The notes under the pieces were generated by a model. That model was not told where the DNA came from and did not search any database. It was given only the letters and a program-made list of their open reading frames with translations. A program made the position numbers and the translations under genes. Shown one piece after another: positions 51,735-60,698 of a DNA stretch of 64,000 bases; within the stretch, counting starts at the first letter, position 1, and every line of letters starts with the position of its first letter. Origin of the DNA: an uncultured Lachnospiraceae bacterium (GTDB taxonomy: Bacteria > Bacillota > Clostridia > Lachnospirales > Lachnospiraceae); assembly GCA_910579225.1 (NCBI GenBank), contig CAJTTI010000002.1, positions 1-64,000 of the forward strand. Reading direction: 5' to 3'.

Positions 51735-52575
51735 CAGGATTGTGGTACCAGATCGTATGAAAGAAAAGATGGAGGATGCAATTATGAAAGCAAAAGAAAC
51801 GAAGAGAAGAGCGAAACAGGCGCGGATATTCCGTTATGCGGGAGGTGCAGCGGCAGTGTTTGCCCTTATGCTGATTCTTCCGAATACCAGTCGGACAGCA
51901 GCGGCAGCTATGCAGCAGATTCCGCTGCTGGGAGATTTCTTTAAAGTTGTGACCATTCGGGAATATCAGGTAGACGAAGGTCGTTATTCTGCAGACGTGA
52001 AAGTGCCGGAGGTAGTGCCGGAAGATGCAGGCGCCAGACCAGAGGAGACCACACAGCAGGCGCGGGAGACTGCAGACGCCATTAATTTTGATATTCAGAA
52101 AGTGACGGATGAATTGATCGAAGAATTTAAAAGCAGTATGGAAGAGTTTGAGGAGGGATATGGAGATATTTTGATTGACAGCGAGGTGCTGGCAGACGAT
52201 GAGCGGTGGTTTTCGTTGGATCTTGTTCTTTATCAGGGAGCCGGCAGCGGTTATGAACGACACCGTCATTATACCATCGACAAAACCACAGGTAAGCGGG
52301 CGGAGCTTTCGCAGTTTTATGGAGAGGATTATGTAAGGATCATCAGCGAAGAAGTCAAAAGTCAGATGCGTAAGCGGATGGCAGAAGACGAAAATGTGGT
52401 CTACTGGATTGATAATGAAGATGTGCCGGAGTGGAATTTTGAGTCCATTGCCGAAGATCAGGATTTTTATGTAAACAAAGATGGAAAAGTGGTGATCTGT
52501 TTTAACGAATATGATGTGGCTCCTGGCTATATGGGATGTGTGGAATTTGTCATGGATATGCCGACGGAACCATAG
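51709..52575 (+). CDS. rsiV: RsiV-type anti-sigma factor (DUF3298)
   Basis: 288 aa. An N-terminal cytoplasmic part (about 1-43) is followed by one membrane span (YAGGAAAVFALMLILP, near residues 43-60) and an extracellular DUF3298 domain (residues about 190-285, with RHYTIDKTTGKRAELSQFY), the lysozyme-binding part of RsiV. It overlaps the sigma gene by 26 bases, so the two are coupled. By family knowledge it holds SigV at the membrane and is degraded on lysozyme contact. Confidence 0.85.
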   Translation: MERWKKEYDRIVVPDRMKEKMEDAIMKAKETKRRAKQARIFRYAGGAAAVFALMLILPNTSRTAAAAMQQIPLLGDFFKVVTIREYQVDEGRYSADVKVPEVVPEDAGARPEETTQQARETADAINFDIQKVTDELIEEFKSSMEEFEEGYGDILIDSEVLADDERWFSLDLVLYQGAGSGYERHRHYTIDKTTGKRAELSQFYGEDYVRIISEEVKSQMRKRMAEDENVVYWIDNEDVPEWNFESIAEDQDFYVNKDGKVVICFNEYDVAPGYMGCVEFVMDMPTEP

Positions 52576-52599
52576 AAGGTTTTCATGCCTGGAAAGAAG

Positions 52600-52644
52600 A
52601 ATGTCGGAAATAGCAGGGCAGCGTCGCTCTGCTGTTTCGTCATT
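52600..52644 (+). terminator. Weak hairpin after rsiV
   Basis: AATG-CG-AAA-AGCAG-type arms pair imperfectly with CTGCTGTTTCGTCATT around a 10-base loop; only a short CTTTT stretch follows. Possible attenuating terminator. Confidence 0.4.
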
Positions 52645-52750
52645 CAGAAACTTTTAAGAAGAATTAAGAAGATTTTCTCCCGATGTTGTAGTAAAATAGA
52701 AAAAAAACGCGTTTATATAGATGTAAATGCATTTACCAGGAGGATAAATT

Positions 52751-53302
52751 ATGTTTCTGTTTCTGGCGCTTCTGGACAGTCCGGAGGAACAGGAGAAATT
52801 CACGGAGATTTACGAGCAGTACCGGCATTTTATGTGGTATGTGGCGAACCAGAAGTTGCAGGATGCACATCTGGCGGAGGATGCGGTACAGGAAGCCTTT
52901 CTGGCCCTGATCAGGCATTTTGATAAGGTAGAAGAGGTACATAGTCCCCGGACGAAGAAGTTTCTGGCTACAATCGTAAGGAGTAAAGCGGCGGATATTC
53001 TGAGAAAGGTAAAACCAGAAGAAGAATTGAACGAATATGCGGCCAACGAAAGGGGAGGCGGAGATATTCTGGAACAATATCTGACGAAGGAGAATTATCA
53101 TGATCTGATTTCCTGTGTTCTGGAGCTGGAAGATCATTACCGCGTCATCTTCGAATACAAATACATGTATGAGATGGGGGACGCCGAGATCGGGGATATT
53201 CTCGGAATTTCTGCCAAAAATGTAAATGTACGTTACTTCCGGGCCAGGAAGAAGCTGCAGAAGATGATTCAGAAGGAGGGCGGCCGGTTTGAACATGCAT
53301 GA
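52751..53302 (+). CDS. ECF-family sigma factor
   Basis: 183 aa. Region 2 LAEDAVQEAFLALIRHFDKV; region 4 YEMGDAEIGDILGISAKNVNVRYFRARKKLQKM. AGGAGG lies ahead of the ATG. It differs clearly from the SigV-type copy just upstream. The gene that follows overlaps its stop and has an anti-sigma-like layout. I found no clean ECF promoter in front of it (an AGAAACTTTT at 52646 lacks a matching -10). Confidence 0.85.
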   Translation: MFLFLALLDSPEEQEKFTEIYEQYRHFMWYVANQKLQDAHLAEDAVQEAFLALIRHFDKVEEVHSPRTKKFLATIVRSKAADILRKVKPEEELNEYAANERGGGDILEQYLTKENYHDLISCVLELEDHYRVIFEYKYMYEMGDAEIGDILGISAKNVNVRYFRARKKLQKMIQKEGGRFEHA

Positions 53303-54137
53303 GGAACGATCCAAAGGGGAGGATCTGCTGAAGCAGGTTCTGGAAGAATGCCTGGAGGAAGATCTGAGTTTTGTGCCACCGGACAGGGAGATTGCCAGAA
53401 CACATCGTTTTTCTCAGACATTTGAACAGGCGATGCAAAAGCTTCTGGATGAGTGCGCACACAGGTCCAGACAGGAGATCCGGAGGCACTTTTCACCAAG
53501 GTACGGACAATGGGCGGCATGTATTCTTGTGTTCTGCGTCTGCGGGTGGCTGTTTTATGTTATAAGTGGTCCTGCTGGCAGCTCGGACAAGGAATTTGCT
53601 GCGGATACTGCGGAAGCACCGGCAGACTTGGAGTCCGCTGCAGAAGAGGCGTTTGATGCGACGGCTGACGAGGGGGGCCAGGAAGCCGGTGCGGCGTCCG
53701 GGGAAAGCGTAGCCCTTCCCGGGTCAAAAAATTACTGCGGAAGAACTGTTTATCTGGCAGAGGAACAGGATGTGCCGGAGAAGCACTCTGAGGTGACGGC
53801 ATTGGTGAATTGTCCGGTATTGGACAAGGACAATCCGGTCATGGTGCTGACCATTGGGAATACAGGGGAAGATGAGATTCACTATCTGAACCGGTACGAT
53901 TTGGATGTGTGGCTGGAAGACGGCTGGTATCGAATCCCGTCAGAATCCATGGAAGAAGGTCAGTGGCTGACGTTGGAAGCCGGTATGGCAGTTGATGAAG
54001 AGATTGACCTTTCGGAATACAGGATTGATTATGATGCAAGGCAGTACCGTCTGGTCACCTATGTGGGACAGGATATGCTCAGCGTGATATTTACCTTTGA
54101 AGGAGCATTTACAGAGACAATGGAGGAACAGGAGTAA
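53289..54137 (+). CDS. Single-span protein with extracellular Ig-like domain, candidate anti-sigma factor
   Basis: 282 aa. A cytoplasmic N-terminal part of about 77 residues, one span (WAACILVFCVCGWLFYVISG), an Ala/Glu/Asp-rich linker and an extracellular beta-rich domain (VPEKHSEVTALVNCPVLD ... VTYVGQD) similar to bacterial Ig-like domains. I use TTG 53289, 9 bases after AGGAGG; ATG 53295 is 15 bases away and less likely. The overlap with the sigma gene and the layout suggest a sigma regulator that senses an outside signal. No zinc motif is seen. Confidence 0.65.
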   Translation: MNMHEERSKGEDLLKQVLEECLEEDLSFVPPDREIARTHRFSQTFEQAMQKLLDECAHRSRQEIRRHFSPRYGQWAACILVFCVCGWLFYVISGPAGSSDKEFAADTAEAPADLESAAEEAFDATADEGGQEAGAASGESVALPGSKNYCGRTVYLAEEQDVPEKHSEVTALVNCPVLDKDNPVMVLTIGNTGEDEIHYLNRYDLDVWLEDGWYRIPSESMEEGQWLTLEAGMAVDEEIDLSEYRIDYDARQYRLVTYVGQDMLSVIFTFEGAFTETMEEQE

Positions 54138-54141
54138 GAAA

Positions 54142-54158
54142 CAGACACGGAACTTAAA
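54142..54158 (+). repeat. 17-base direct repeat, copy 1 (GGAACTT-containing)
   Basis: CAGACACGGAACTTAAA; a second copy with one change is at 54247-54263, 105 bases on. The GGAACTT core is the typical -35 element of many ECF sigma factors, so this copy may be a promoter for the DUF4349 gene. Confidence 0.5.
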
Positions 54159-54246
54159 ACAGTATCTGCGCTGAACGCAGCCCGGAAGGATTTCGGGACG
54201 CGGAGCAGGCCAGAAATTCTTCCAGACCCAGTGGCGGAGAGAAGAG

Positions 54247-54263
54247 CAGATACGGAACTTAAA
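54247..54263 (+). repeat. 17-base direct repeat, copy 2
   Basis: CAGATACGGAACTTAAA, one mismatch to copy 1. It lies just before the ribosome site of the next gene, too close to be that gene's promoter. Small hairpins (CTGCG/CGCAG and CCCG/CGGG) occur between the copies. Confidence 0.5.
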
Positions 54264-54276
54264 TGGGAGGAAAACG

Positions 54277-55248
54277 ATGAAGAAATATTATGCGGCGATT
54301 TTGGGATTGACAGGACTTTTACTGGTATCGGCCACAGGCTGCGGGGGGAAGAATATGGCCGGCGGATATGCAGCCGACTGTGCGGCGGAAGAAGCTGCAA
54401 TGGATACTGCAGCATCGGTGCAGGAGTCGGCAGAGTATGCTGCGGGGGAAATGGACGATGGGGCGATTCTGTCTGAAAACGGTATTGAGCCGGTGGCAGA
54501 GACGGGCAGAAAGCTGATCCGGACCATCCGGCTGGAGATGCAGACCAAAGAGTTTGATGCGGTGATTGAGGGACTTACGAAAAAGGTCCAGGAAATGGAC
54601 GGTTATATTGAGAATTCTTCCATGTGGGGCAACAGTTATTACAACACCAGCACCCGAAGTTCCGAGTATACCGTGAGGATTCCGGCAGATCGCCTGAATG
54701 AATTTGTCGAGGTGGTCAGCGGTCTTGGCAACGTGACTTATAAATCAGAAAGCGTGGAAGACGTAACGCTTCAGTATGTGGACGTGGAGAGCCGAAAGAA
54801 AGCGCTGGAGACGGAACAGGACAGACTTCTGGAGCTTTTAGAGAAAGCAGAAACACTGGAAGATCTTCTGGCGATTGAAAGCAGACTTTCTGAAGTACGT
54901 TATGAGCTTGAGAATTATGGAAGCCAAAAACGGCTGCTGGATAATCAGATTGATTACAGTACAGTTTATGTGTCCGTATCGGAAGTGGAGCGGATTACAG
55001 AAGTGGGTGAGAAAACATTTTTCCAGGAGATTGCGGACCGGTTTGGAGACAGCCTGTATATGGTAGGAAGAGGAATACGAGGGTTTGTAATTGGATTCGT
55101 CGGTTCACTTCCGGTACTGGTTGTATGGATTGCCGTGATTGCGCTGGTGGTGCTGATACTTAAAAAGACCATTTACAGAAAGAACGGGGACAGGAAAAAA
55201 TTTTTGGACCGGAATGGGAAGAAGGAGCAGGACGAAAATAAAGACTGA
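54277..55248 (+). CDS. DUF4349 lipoprotein
   Basis: 323 aa. Signal peptide with a TGC lipobox (SATGC), an acidic Ala-rich stretch, then the DUF4349 domain (KLIRTIRLEMQTKEFDAVIEGL ... YTVRIPADRLNEFV ... YVDVESRKKALETEQDRL), a coiled coil (about residues 170-215), and a C-terminal span (VGSLPVLVVWIAVIALVVLIL) with a basic tail. It is anchored at both ends. GGGAGGAAA precedes the ATG. DUF4349 proteins often stand near ECF sigma operons; function not known. Confidence 0.85.
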   Translation: MKKYYAAILGLTGLLLVSATGCGGKNMAGGYAADCAAEEAAMDTAASVQESAEYAAGEMDDGAILSENGIEPVAETGRKLIRTIRLEMQTKEFDAVIEGLTKKVQEMDGYIENSSMWGNSYYNTSTRSSEYTVRIPADRLNEFVEVVSGLGNVTYKSESVEDVTLQYVDVESRKKALETEQDRLLELLEKAETLEDLLAIESRLSEVRYELENYGSQKRLLDNQIDYSTVYVSVSEVERITEVGEKTFFQEIADRFGDSLYMVGRGIRGFVIGFVGSLPVLVVWIAVIALVVLILKKTIYRKNGDRKKFLDRNGKKEQDENKD

Positions 55249-55273
55249 AAACGAGTAAAAGATATGGCGAAAA

Positions 55274-55312
55274 ACTGGCGGTTATACAGGCCGTCAGTCT
55301 TTTTGCTTTTTG
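55274..55312 (+). terminator. Terminator after the DUF4349 gene
   Basis: ACTGGCGG pairs with CCGTCAGT (one mismatch) around a TTATACAGG loop, followed by CTTTTTGCTTTTT. Confidence 0.75.
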
Positions 55313-55326
55313 GATAAAATTTTTGA

Positions 55327-55355
55327 TTGCCAAAAAAAAGCGGGAGTGCTATACT
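55327..55355 (+). promoter_or_regulatory. Promoter of the GlgX-like gene
   Basis: TTGCCA (55327-55332), 17-base spacer and TATACT (55350-55355), about 50 bases before the start codon. Confidence 0.65.
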
Positions 55356-55405
55356 GTTTTATAATTGGGATAAGTGTCGACTACTGAAGGGAAAAGGACG
55401 GATAT

Positions 55406-57253
55406 ATGTTTGATTATCGCATTGAGGCCGGAAATCCGGTCAAACTGGGCGTGACGAAGAATGGAAAAGACATCAATTTTGCAGTAGTGGTAAGGGATGG
55501 GAAAGATTGCAGCCTGTTGTTGTACCGAAAGGGGTCCGTTCAGATCGAGGCAGAGCTTCCATTTCGTGAGGAGATGCAGTTTGGCGATATCTATGCAATG
55601 CAGATCAATGGTCTGCCAGTGAAAGATTATGAATATAATTATCAGATTGACGGAAAGGTAGTACAGGATCCCTATGCAATGTGTATCAGAGGCAGGGAAG
55701 TCTGGGGAACTCATACCAAAGAGCTCCATGAGCTGAGAGGGGCGGCAGTGTTCGACCGGTTTTCCTGGCAGGGAGACAGACCGCTGATGCTTCCTTATGA
55801 GGAGTGTGTGCTTTATGTGACTCATGTGCGGGGATTTACGAAGGACGCGTCATCCGGAGTACGTCATCCGGGGACATTTGCCGGAATCCGGGAGAAGATT
55901 CCTTATCTGAAAAGTCTGGGAATCAGCCAGCTGGAACTGATGCCGGTGTACGAGTTTGCAGAATACGAGAAGAGGACTGCTTCCAGGAAGCATATGCCTG
56001 TACACAGGCTGAATGGGGAGCGGATGAATTACTGGGGATATGGGAATGCGAATTTTTTTGCGCCGAAAGCATCCTACAGTGCTTCCGGCAATCCGGTAAA
56101 AGAATTAAAAGAATTGGTGCGGGAACTGCATAAGAACGGAATTGAGTTGATTCTGGAATTTTATTTTCCGGAAAAGACAGGACCTTATCTGATCAGGGAC
56201 TGTATCGGTTATTGGATGGCAGAATACCACATTGACGGGGTTCATGTGAACAATCAGGGGGTTCCTCTGGAAGATCTGGCGCTTGCCCCCGGACTGTCAG
56301 GAATTAAAATTATGAGTGAGAGCTTTCCTCTAGACAGAATCTATGATTCGGATTATGTACCGGTTTACCGCAGACTTGCAGAGTATAATGACTGTTTTCT
56401 CCAAAACATCAGACGATTTCTTCGGGGGGACGAGGACATGTTGATGCAGGTTACCGGGAGTATACGCCGGAATCCGGAGCAGGAAGCAGTAGTCAATTAT
56501 GTGGCATGTCACAATGGATTTACGCTTATGGACGCGGTATCCTATGATGTAAAGCATAATGAGGCCAACGGAGAAGAAAACCGCGATGGAAGCAATTACA
56601 ATTACAGTTGCAATTATGGGGAAGAGGGCGCTACATCTGCTAGGAAGCTGGAACAGCTAAGGAGAAGACAGCTGCGCAATGCATTTCTGATGGTGCTTTT
56701 GTCTCAGGGAGTTCCGGCTATCTATGGGGGAGATGAGATGGGCAATTCCCAGCAGGGCAATAACAATGTCTGGTGTCAGGATAATGAACTGGCCTGGGTT
56801 CAGTGGAGCCGGAGAAAAGCGGACAGGAACCTTCGGGAATTTGTCAAAGAGGCCCTCCGCTTCCGGAAGCAATCTCCTGTCTTTGGCAAACGCCGGGAGT
56901 ACACCATGAAAGATACACTTTCCAAAGGAATGCCGGATCTGTCCTATCATGGGAAGCGGGCCTGGTATGGAGAATTTGAGAGTTATAACCGTCAGGTAGG
57001 CATCCTCTATGCGGGCTGTTATACGGGGACAGAGACTTGTTATGTGGTCTACAATATGCATACGACGGTGCAGGAGCTGGCGCTCCCGACGCTTCCGGGA
57101 AGTGAACGCTGGTGTGTGAAAGCAGATACGGGAAGAGAGGTACATGCATTTTATAAGGAAGGGGAAGAACCGTTTCTGGAGAATCAGAAGATGGTGTCGG
57201 TTCCGCCCCGGACGATTCTGATACTGGCAGGTAGAAAAGATGAGACTGATTAA
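55406..57253 (+). CDS. GlgX-like GH13 protein with lost catalytic residues
   Basis: 615 aa, clearly a relative of the intact glgX at 30013: it keeps the CBM48-like N terminus, HVRGFTKDASSGVRHPGTFAGI, the MNYWGY segment and GGDEMGNSQQGNNN. Yet the nucleophile Asp is Asn282 (GVHVNN in place of GFRFDL), the neighbouring Arg is His280, the transition-state Asp is Asn370 (CHNGFTL) and the DVVFNHT strand reads EFYFPEKTG. Only the acid/base Glu305 (SES) stays. The barrel is also shortened by about 80 residues. The reading frame is intact, so it is a pseudo-enzyme, perhaps a glycogen-binding or regulatory subunit. It is cotranscribed with the DUF5662 gene. Confidence 0.85.
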   Translation: MFDYRIEAGNPVKLGVTKNGKDINFAVVVRDGKDCSLLLYRKGSVQIEAELPFREEMQFGDIYAMQINGLPVKDYEYNYQIDGKVVQDPYAMCIRGREVWGTHTKELHELRGAAVFDRFSWQGDRPLMLPYEECVLYVTHVRGFTKDASSGVRHPGTFAGIREKIPYLKSLGISQLELMPVYEFAEYEKRTASRKHMPVHRLNGERMNYWGYGNANFFAPKASYSASGNPVKELKELVRELHKNGIELILEFYFPEKTGPYLIRDCIGYWMAEYHIDGVHVNNQGVPLEDLALAPGLSGIKIMSESFPLDRIYDSDYVPVYRRLAEYNDCFLQNIRRFLRGDEDMLMQVTGSIRRNPEQEAVVNYVACHNGFTLMDAVSYDVKHNEANGEENRDGSNYNYSCNYGEEGATSARKLEQLRRRQLRNAFLMVLLSQGVPAIYGGDEMGNSQQGNNNVWCQDNELAWVQWSRRKADRNLREFVKEALRFRKQSPVFGKRREYTMKDTLSKGMPDLSYHGKRAWYGEFESYNRQVGILYAGCYTGTETCYVVYNMHTTVQELALPTLPGSERWCVKADTGREVHAFYKEGEEPFLENQKMVSVPPRTILILAGRKDETD

Positions 57254-57812
57254 TATATGGAGACATTTTTGTACGATTACGGAGCATAAGGTGATGGTCG
57301 CCCGTCATTGCTTTCAGGTGGGGATGTACTGGCAGGGACTGACCCATGATCTGTCCAAATATACACCGGCGGAATTCTGGCAGGGCTGCAGGTATTATCA
57401 GGGATTTCAGAGTCCCAACAATGCAGAACGGGAGGCAAAAGGGTATTCTTCCGCCTGGTTGCATCATAAGGGGCGGAATAAGCACCATTATGAGTACTGG
57501 ATTGATTATAGTCTGAAGCCCCGGCGGTGCATGGCAGGAATGAAGATGCCGCTGAAATATGTGAATGAGATGATTATGGACCGGATTGCGGCTTCCAAAG
57601 TATATGAAAGGAAGAAATATACGCAGCATTCTCCACTTGCCTATTATGAGCAGGGGAAGGGGACTTATCTAATTCATGAAGAGACCAGGGCGCTTCTGGA
57701 ATATATTCTACATATGTTGGACGAAAAAGGGGAAGAGAAAACCTTTCGTTATATGAAAAGATACATGATTGGAAAGAAAACGTATCCAAAAATAAAATAT
57801 TCAAAAAAATAA
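57240..57812 (+). CDS. DUF5662 family protein
   Basis: 190 aa, recognised as DUF5662 from GLTHDLSKYTPAEFW and HHKGRNKHHYEYW; the several conserved His and Asp residues suggest a metal-binding helical bundle. It overlaps the end of the GlgX-like gene by 14 bases, so both are probably cotranslated. The C-terminal tail is very basic (KTYPKIKYSKK). Function unknown. Confidence 0.75.
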   Translation: MRLINIWRHFCTITEHKVMVARHCFQVGMYWQGLTHDLSKYTPAEFWQGCRYYQGFQSPNNAEREAKGYSSAWLHHKGRNKHHYEYWIDYSLKPRRCMAGMKMPLKYVNEMIMDRIAASKVYERKKYTQHSPLAYYEQGKGTYLIHEETRALLEYILHMLDEKGEEKTFRYMKRYMIGKKTYPKIKYSKK

Positions 57813-57866
57813 GAAGGATTTTCACTTTTGGCGCAGTATATTTATATATAAGGAGACATGATAGAT

Positions 57867-58874
57867 ATGACCATTCGGGAGAAGACAGAGAGCTGGGAAC
57901 GGGAATTCCTGAGTTCTTATGCAGCGTTGAGTCAGAATTCCAGAGGCAGGGATAGAGAAGAGGCTCCCTGCGATATCCGTCCGGTCTATCAAAGAGACAG
58001 GGACCGGATCCTGCATTGCAAGGCGTTCCGGAGGCTGAAGCATAAAACGCAGGTGTTTCTGACACCGAAGGGAGATCATTACAGAACCCGGCTGACCCAT
58101 ACTCTGGAGGTGGCACAGAACGCCAGGACCATTGCCAGGGCGCTCCGGCTCAACGAAGATCTTACGGAAGCAATTGCACTGGGACATGATCTGGGACATA
58201 CGCCTTTTGGACATGCCGGAGAGCGGGCGCTCCACAAGATCAGCAGCGAAGGGTTTGCACACTATAAGCAGAGCGTGCGTATTGTAGAACGTCTGGAGAA
58301 GAATGGGAGGGGACTGAATCTGACATGGGAGGTCAGGGATGGTATATTGAATCATCAGATGTCGGGCAATGCGGCGACTCTGGAGGGACGAATCGTCCGT
58401 TATTCGGATAAGATTGCATACATAAATCATGATGTGGATGACGCCATACGGGGCGGAATCATCAAGGAACTGGATCTGCCGCGGGCATATACGGATATTC
58501 TTGGACATTCCACGAAAGACAGGTTGAGCACGATGATTCATGATATTGTGGTGCAGAGTCTGGACAAGCCGTATATCAGGATGTCAGAAGACATTGAGTA
58601 TGCATTTATGGGCATGAGAAAGTTCATGTTTGAGAATGTGTATACGAATCCAAAAGCAAAAGGGGAGGAACGGAAAGCAGAGAATATTGTAAAAGAGCTG
58701 TTCTGCTATTATATGGACCATCCGGAACTTCTTCCCAATGAATATGTGGAACGAATGTGGCAGTCAGGTGAGAATCAGGAGAGAAGCGTCTGTGATTATA
58801 TTGCAGGGATGACTGATCAGTATGCCATATCCAAATTCCAGGAGTTCTTTATACCGGATTCCTGGAAGTCTTGA
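57867..58874 (+). CDS. dgt: Deoxyguanosinetriphosphate triphosphohydrolase-like protein
   Basis: 335 aa HD-domain enzyme that splits dNTPs to deoxynucleoside and triphosphate. HD motif: RLTHTLEV (first His), GHDLGHTPFGHAGERAL (HD pair) and a later Asp in YSDKIAYINHDVDDA. I use ATG 57867 (MTIREK, AGGAG 11 bases upstream); ATG 57858 has the site only 2 bases away. First gene of the replication and transcription block dgt-dnaG-rpoD, an order common in Clostridia. Confidence 0.92.
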   Translation: MTIREKTESWEREFLSSYAALSQNSRGRDREEAPCDIRPVYQRDRDRILHCKAFRRLKHKTQVFLTPKGDHYRTRLTHTLEVAQNARTIARALRLNEDLTEAIALGHDLGHTPFGHAGERALHKISSEGFAHYKQSVRIVERLEKNGRGLNLTWEVRDGILNHQMSGNAATLEGRIVRYSDKIAYINHDVDDAIRGGIIKELDLPRAYTDILGHSTKDRLSTMIHDIVVQSLDKPYIRMSEDIEYAFMGMRKFMFENVYTNPKAKGEERKAENIVKELFCYYMDHPELLPNEYVERMWQSGENQERSVCDYIAGMTDQYAISKFQEFFIPDSWKS

Positions 58875-58891
58875 CGGAAATCAGGTGTCAT

Positions 58892-60661
58892 ATGAGTTTT
58901 TATTCGCAGGATCTTCTGGAAGAGATTCGTTCCAGGAGCGATATCGTAGATGTCATCTCCGGATACATCAGATTACAGCGAAAAGGCAGTAATTATGTGG
59001 GGGTTTGTCCTTTTCACAATGACAGGAATCCATCCATGTCCGTGAACCCGCCCAGGCAGATCTACCGTTGTTTCAGCTGTGGCGCAGGGGGAGATGTGTT
59101 CAAATTTGTCATGGAATATGAGAATCTGACCTTCCCGGAGGCAGTGAAAGTGCTAGCAGACCGGGCAGGAGTGGTCCTGCCGGAACAGGACGCTTCCAGG
59201 GAGGCAAGACAGCAGGCGGATATCAAGGCGCAGATCATGGAGCTGAACAGACTTGCAGCCAAATATTATTATTATACACTCCGCCAGCCAGCAGGGAGAC
59301 AGGGCATGGAGTACCTGCTGGGCCGGAATCTTACAGAGGATACCATTAAGAAATTCGGACTTGGCTATGCGGATAAGTATAACGGAAGCCTGTATCAGTA
59401 CCTGAAGAGCAAAGGTTATTCGGATCAGCTTCTGAAGGAATCCGGGCTGATGCAGGTGGATGAGAAGAGAGGCATGTATGATAAGTTCTGGAACCGGGTG
59501 ATCTTCCCGATCATGGATATTCATAACCGGGTGATTGGTTTCGGCGGCCGGGTCATGGGAGACGGGAAGCCCAAATACCTTAACTCGCCGGAGACAAGAG
59601 TCTTTGATAAGAGCAGGAATCTGTATGGCCTGAATCTGGCGCGTTTGAGCCGGAAGCCTAATATGATTCTGTGCGAAGGTTATATGGATGTGATAGCCAT
59701 GCATCAGGCAGGCTTTTCACAGGCAGTTGCGTCGCTGGGTACCGCATTTACGACACAGCAGTCAGTGCTCCTGAAGCGGTATACCAATGAGGTGCTTCTG
59801 ACCTATGACAATGATGAAGCTGGTGTGAAGGCAGCGCTTCGGGCAATTCCGATTCTGAGAGACGCCGGTCTTACGGCCCGGATTATTAATATGGAGCCTT
59901 ATAAGGACCCGGATGAATTTATAAAAGCAGAAGGTATGGAGAAGTTCCAGGAACGTATAGAGAGTGCTGAGGGCAGTTTTTTCTTTGAACTGAGAGTGAT
60001 GGAGCGGCAATATGACTTCCGGGAGCCGGAAAGCAAGACCGCTTTCTTCCGGGCACTGGCCGGAAGACTTCTGGAATTTGAGCAGGGAATTGAACGGAAT
60101 AATTATACAGAAGCGGCCGCCGGGCGGTATCACCTGTCATATGAACAGCTGGCATCCATGGTCCGGCAGGTTGGGGAGAAGACAGGGGGGCTTCAGAAGA
60201 GGACGGAGACAGAAGCTTTGCCCAGGCGACGCAGGAAGACAGAAGACAGTAGTCTCCGCACGCAGAGACTTTTGATCACCTGGATGAGTTCGGGGGCCAG
60301 CCTGTTCCGGAATATCCGAAAGTTTGTGGAGCCGGATGAGTTTACGGATCCGCTGTGCCGGCGCGTGGCAGAGCTTTTGGAAGAACAGTACGAAAAAGGA
60401 CGTCTGAATCCGGCGGCGCTGTTCCAGTATTTTGCGGAGGAAGAAGAGCAGAAGCAGGTATCTGCCATGCTGCAGGATACGATTCCGGCTTTGTCCGGCA
60501 GAGAAGAGGAGGAAAAGGCACTTCAGGAGACGATCCTTCGGGTGAAGCAGAACAGTATCGCCTGGCAGACTGCCCATATGGACCCCGGCGACATGGAGAC
60601 ATTGCAGAAAATCGTGCAGAAACGCCGGGAAATTGAGAAATTGCATATTTCTTTGGATTAA
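58892..60661 (+). CDS. dnaG: DNA primase
   Basis: 589 aa. Makes RNA primers at the replication fork. N-terminal CHC2 zinc finger (CPFHNDRNPSMSV ... CFSCGAGGDVF), central TOPRIM core (LCEGYMDVIAMHQAGF, LTYDNDEAG) and a C-terminal helicase-binding region from about residue 440. The start at 58892 (MSFYSQDLLEEIRSRSDIV) is the usual one for this family; AGGTG precedes it at a modest distance. A longer frame would overlap dgt. Confidence 0.96.
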   Translation: MSFYSQDLLEEIRSRSDIVDVISGYIRLQRKGSNYVGVCPFHNDRNPSMSVNPPRQIYRCFSCGAGGDVFKFVMEYENLTFPEAVKVLADRAGVVLPEQDASREARQQADIKAQIMELNRLAAKYYYYTLRQPAGRQGMEYLLGRNLTEDTIKKFGLGYADKYNGSLYQYLKSKGYSDQLLKESGLMQVDEKRGMYDKFWNRVIFPIMDIHNRVIGFGGRVMGDGKPKYLNSPETRVFDKSRNLYGLNLARLSRKPNMILCEGYMDVIAMHQAGFSQAVASLGTAFTTQQSVLLKRYTNEVLLTYDNDEAGVKAALRAIPILRDAGLTARIINMEPYKDPDEFIKAEGMEKFQERIESAEGSFFFELRVMERQYDFREPESKTAFFRALAGRLLEFEQGIERNNYTEAAAGRYHLSYEQLASMVRQVGEKTGGLQKRTETEALPRRRRKTEDSSLRTQRLLITWMSSGASLFRNIRKFVEPDEFTDPLCRRVAELLEEQYEKGRLNPAALFQYFAEEEEQKQVSAMLQDTIPALSGREEEEKALQETILRVKQNSIAWQTAHMDPGDMETLQKIVQKRREIEKLHISLD

Positions 60662-60698
60662 GGATAAAATATGAACAATTATGGAAGGAAGAACCAGT

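Noticed and set aside
52646..52674. ECF promoter in front of the third sigma factor gene
   Set aside because: AGAAACTTTT resembles a -35 box but AAGATT stands at the -10 position, without the GTC core.
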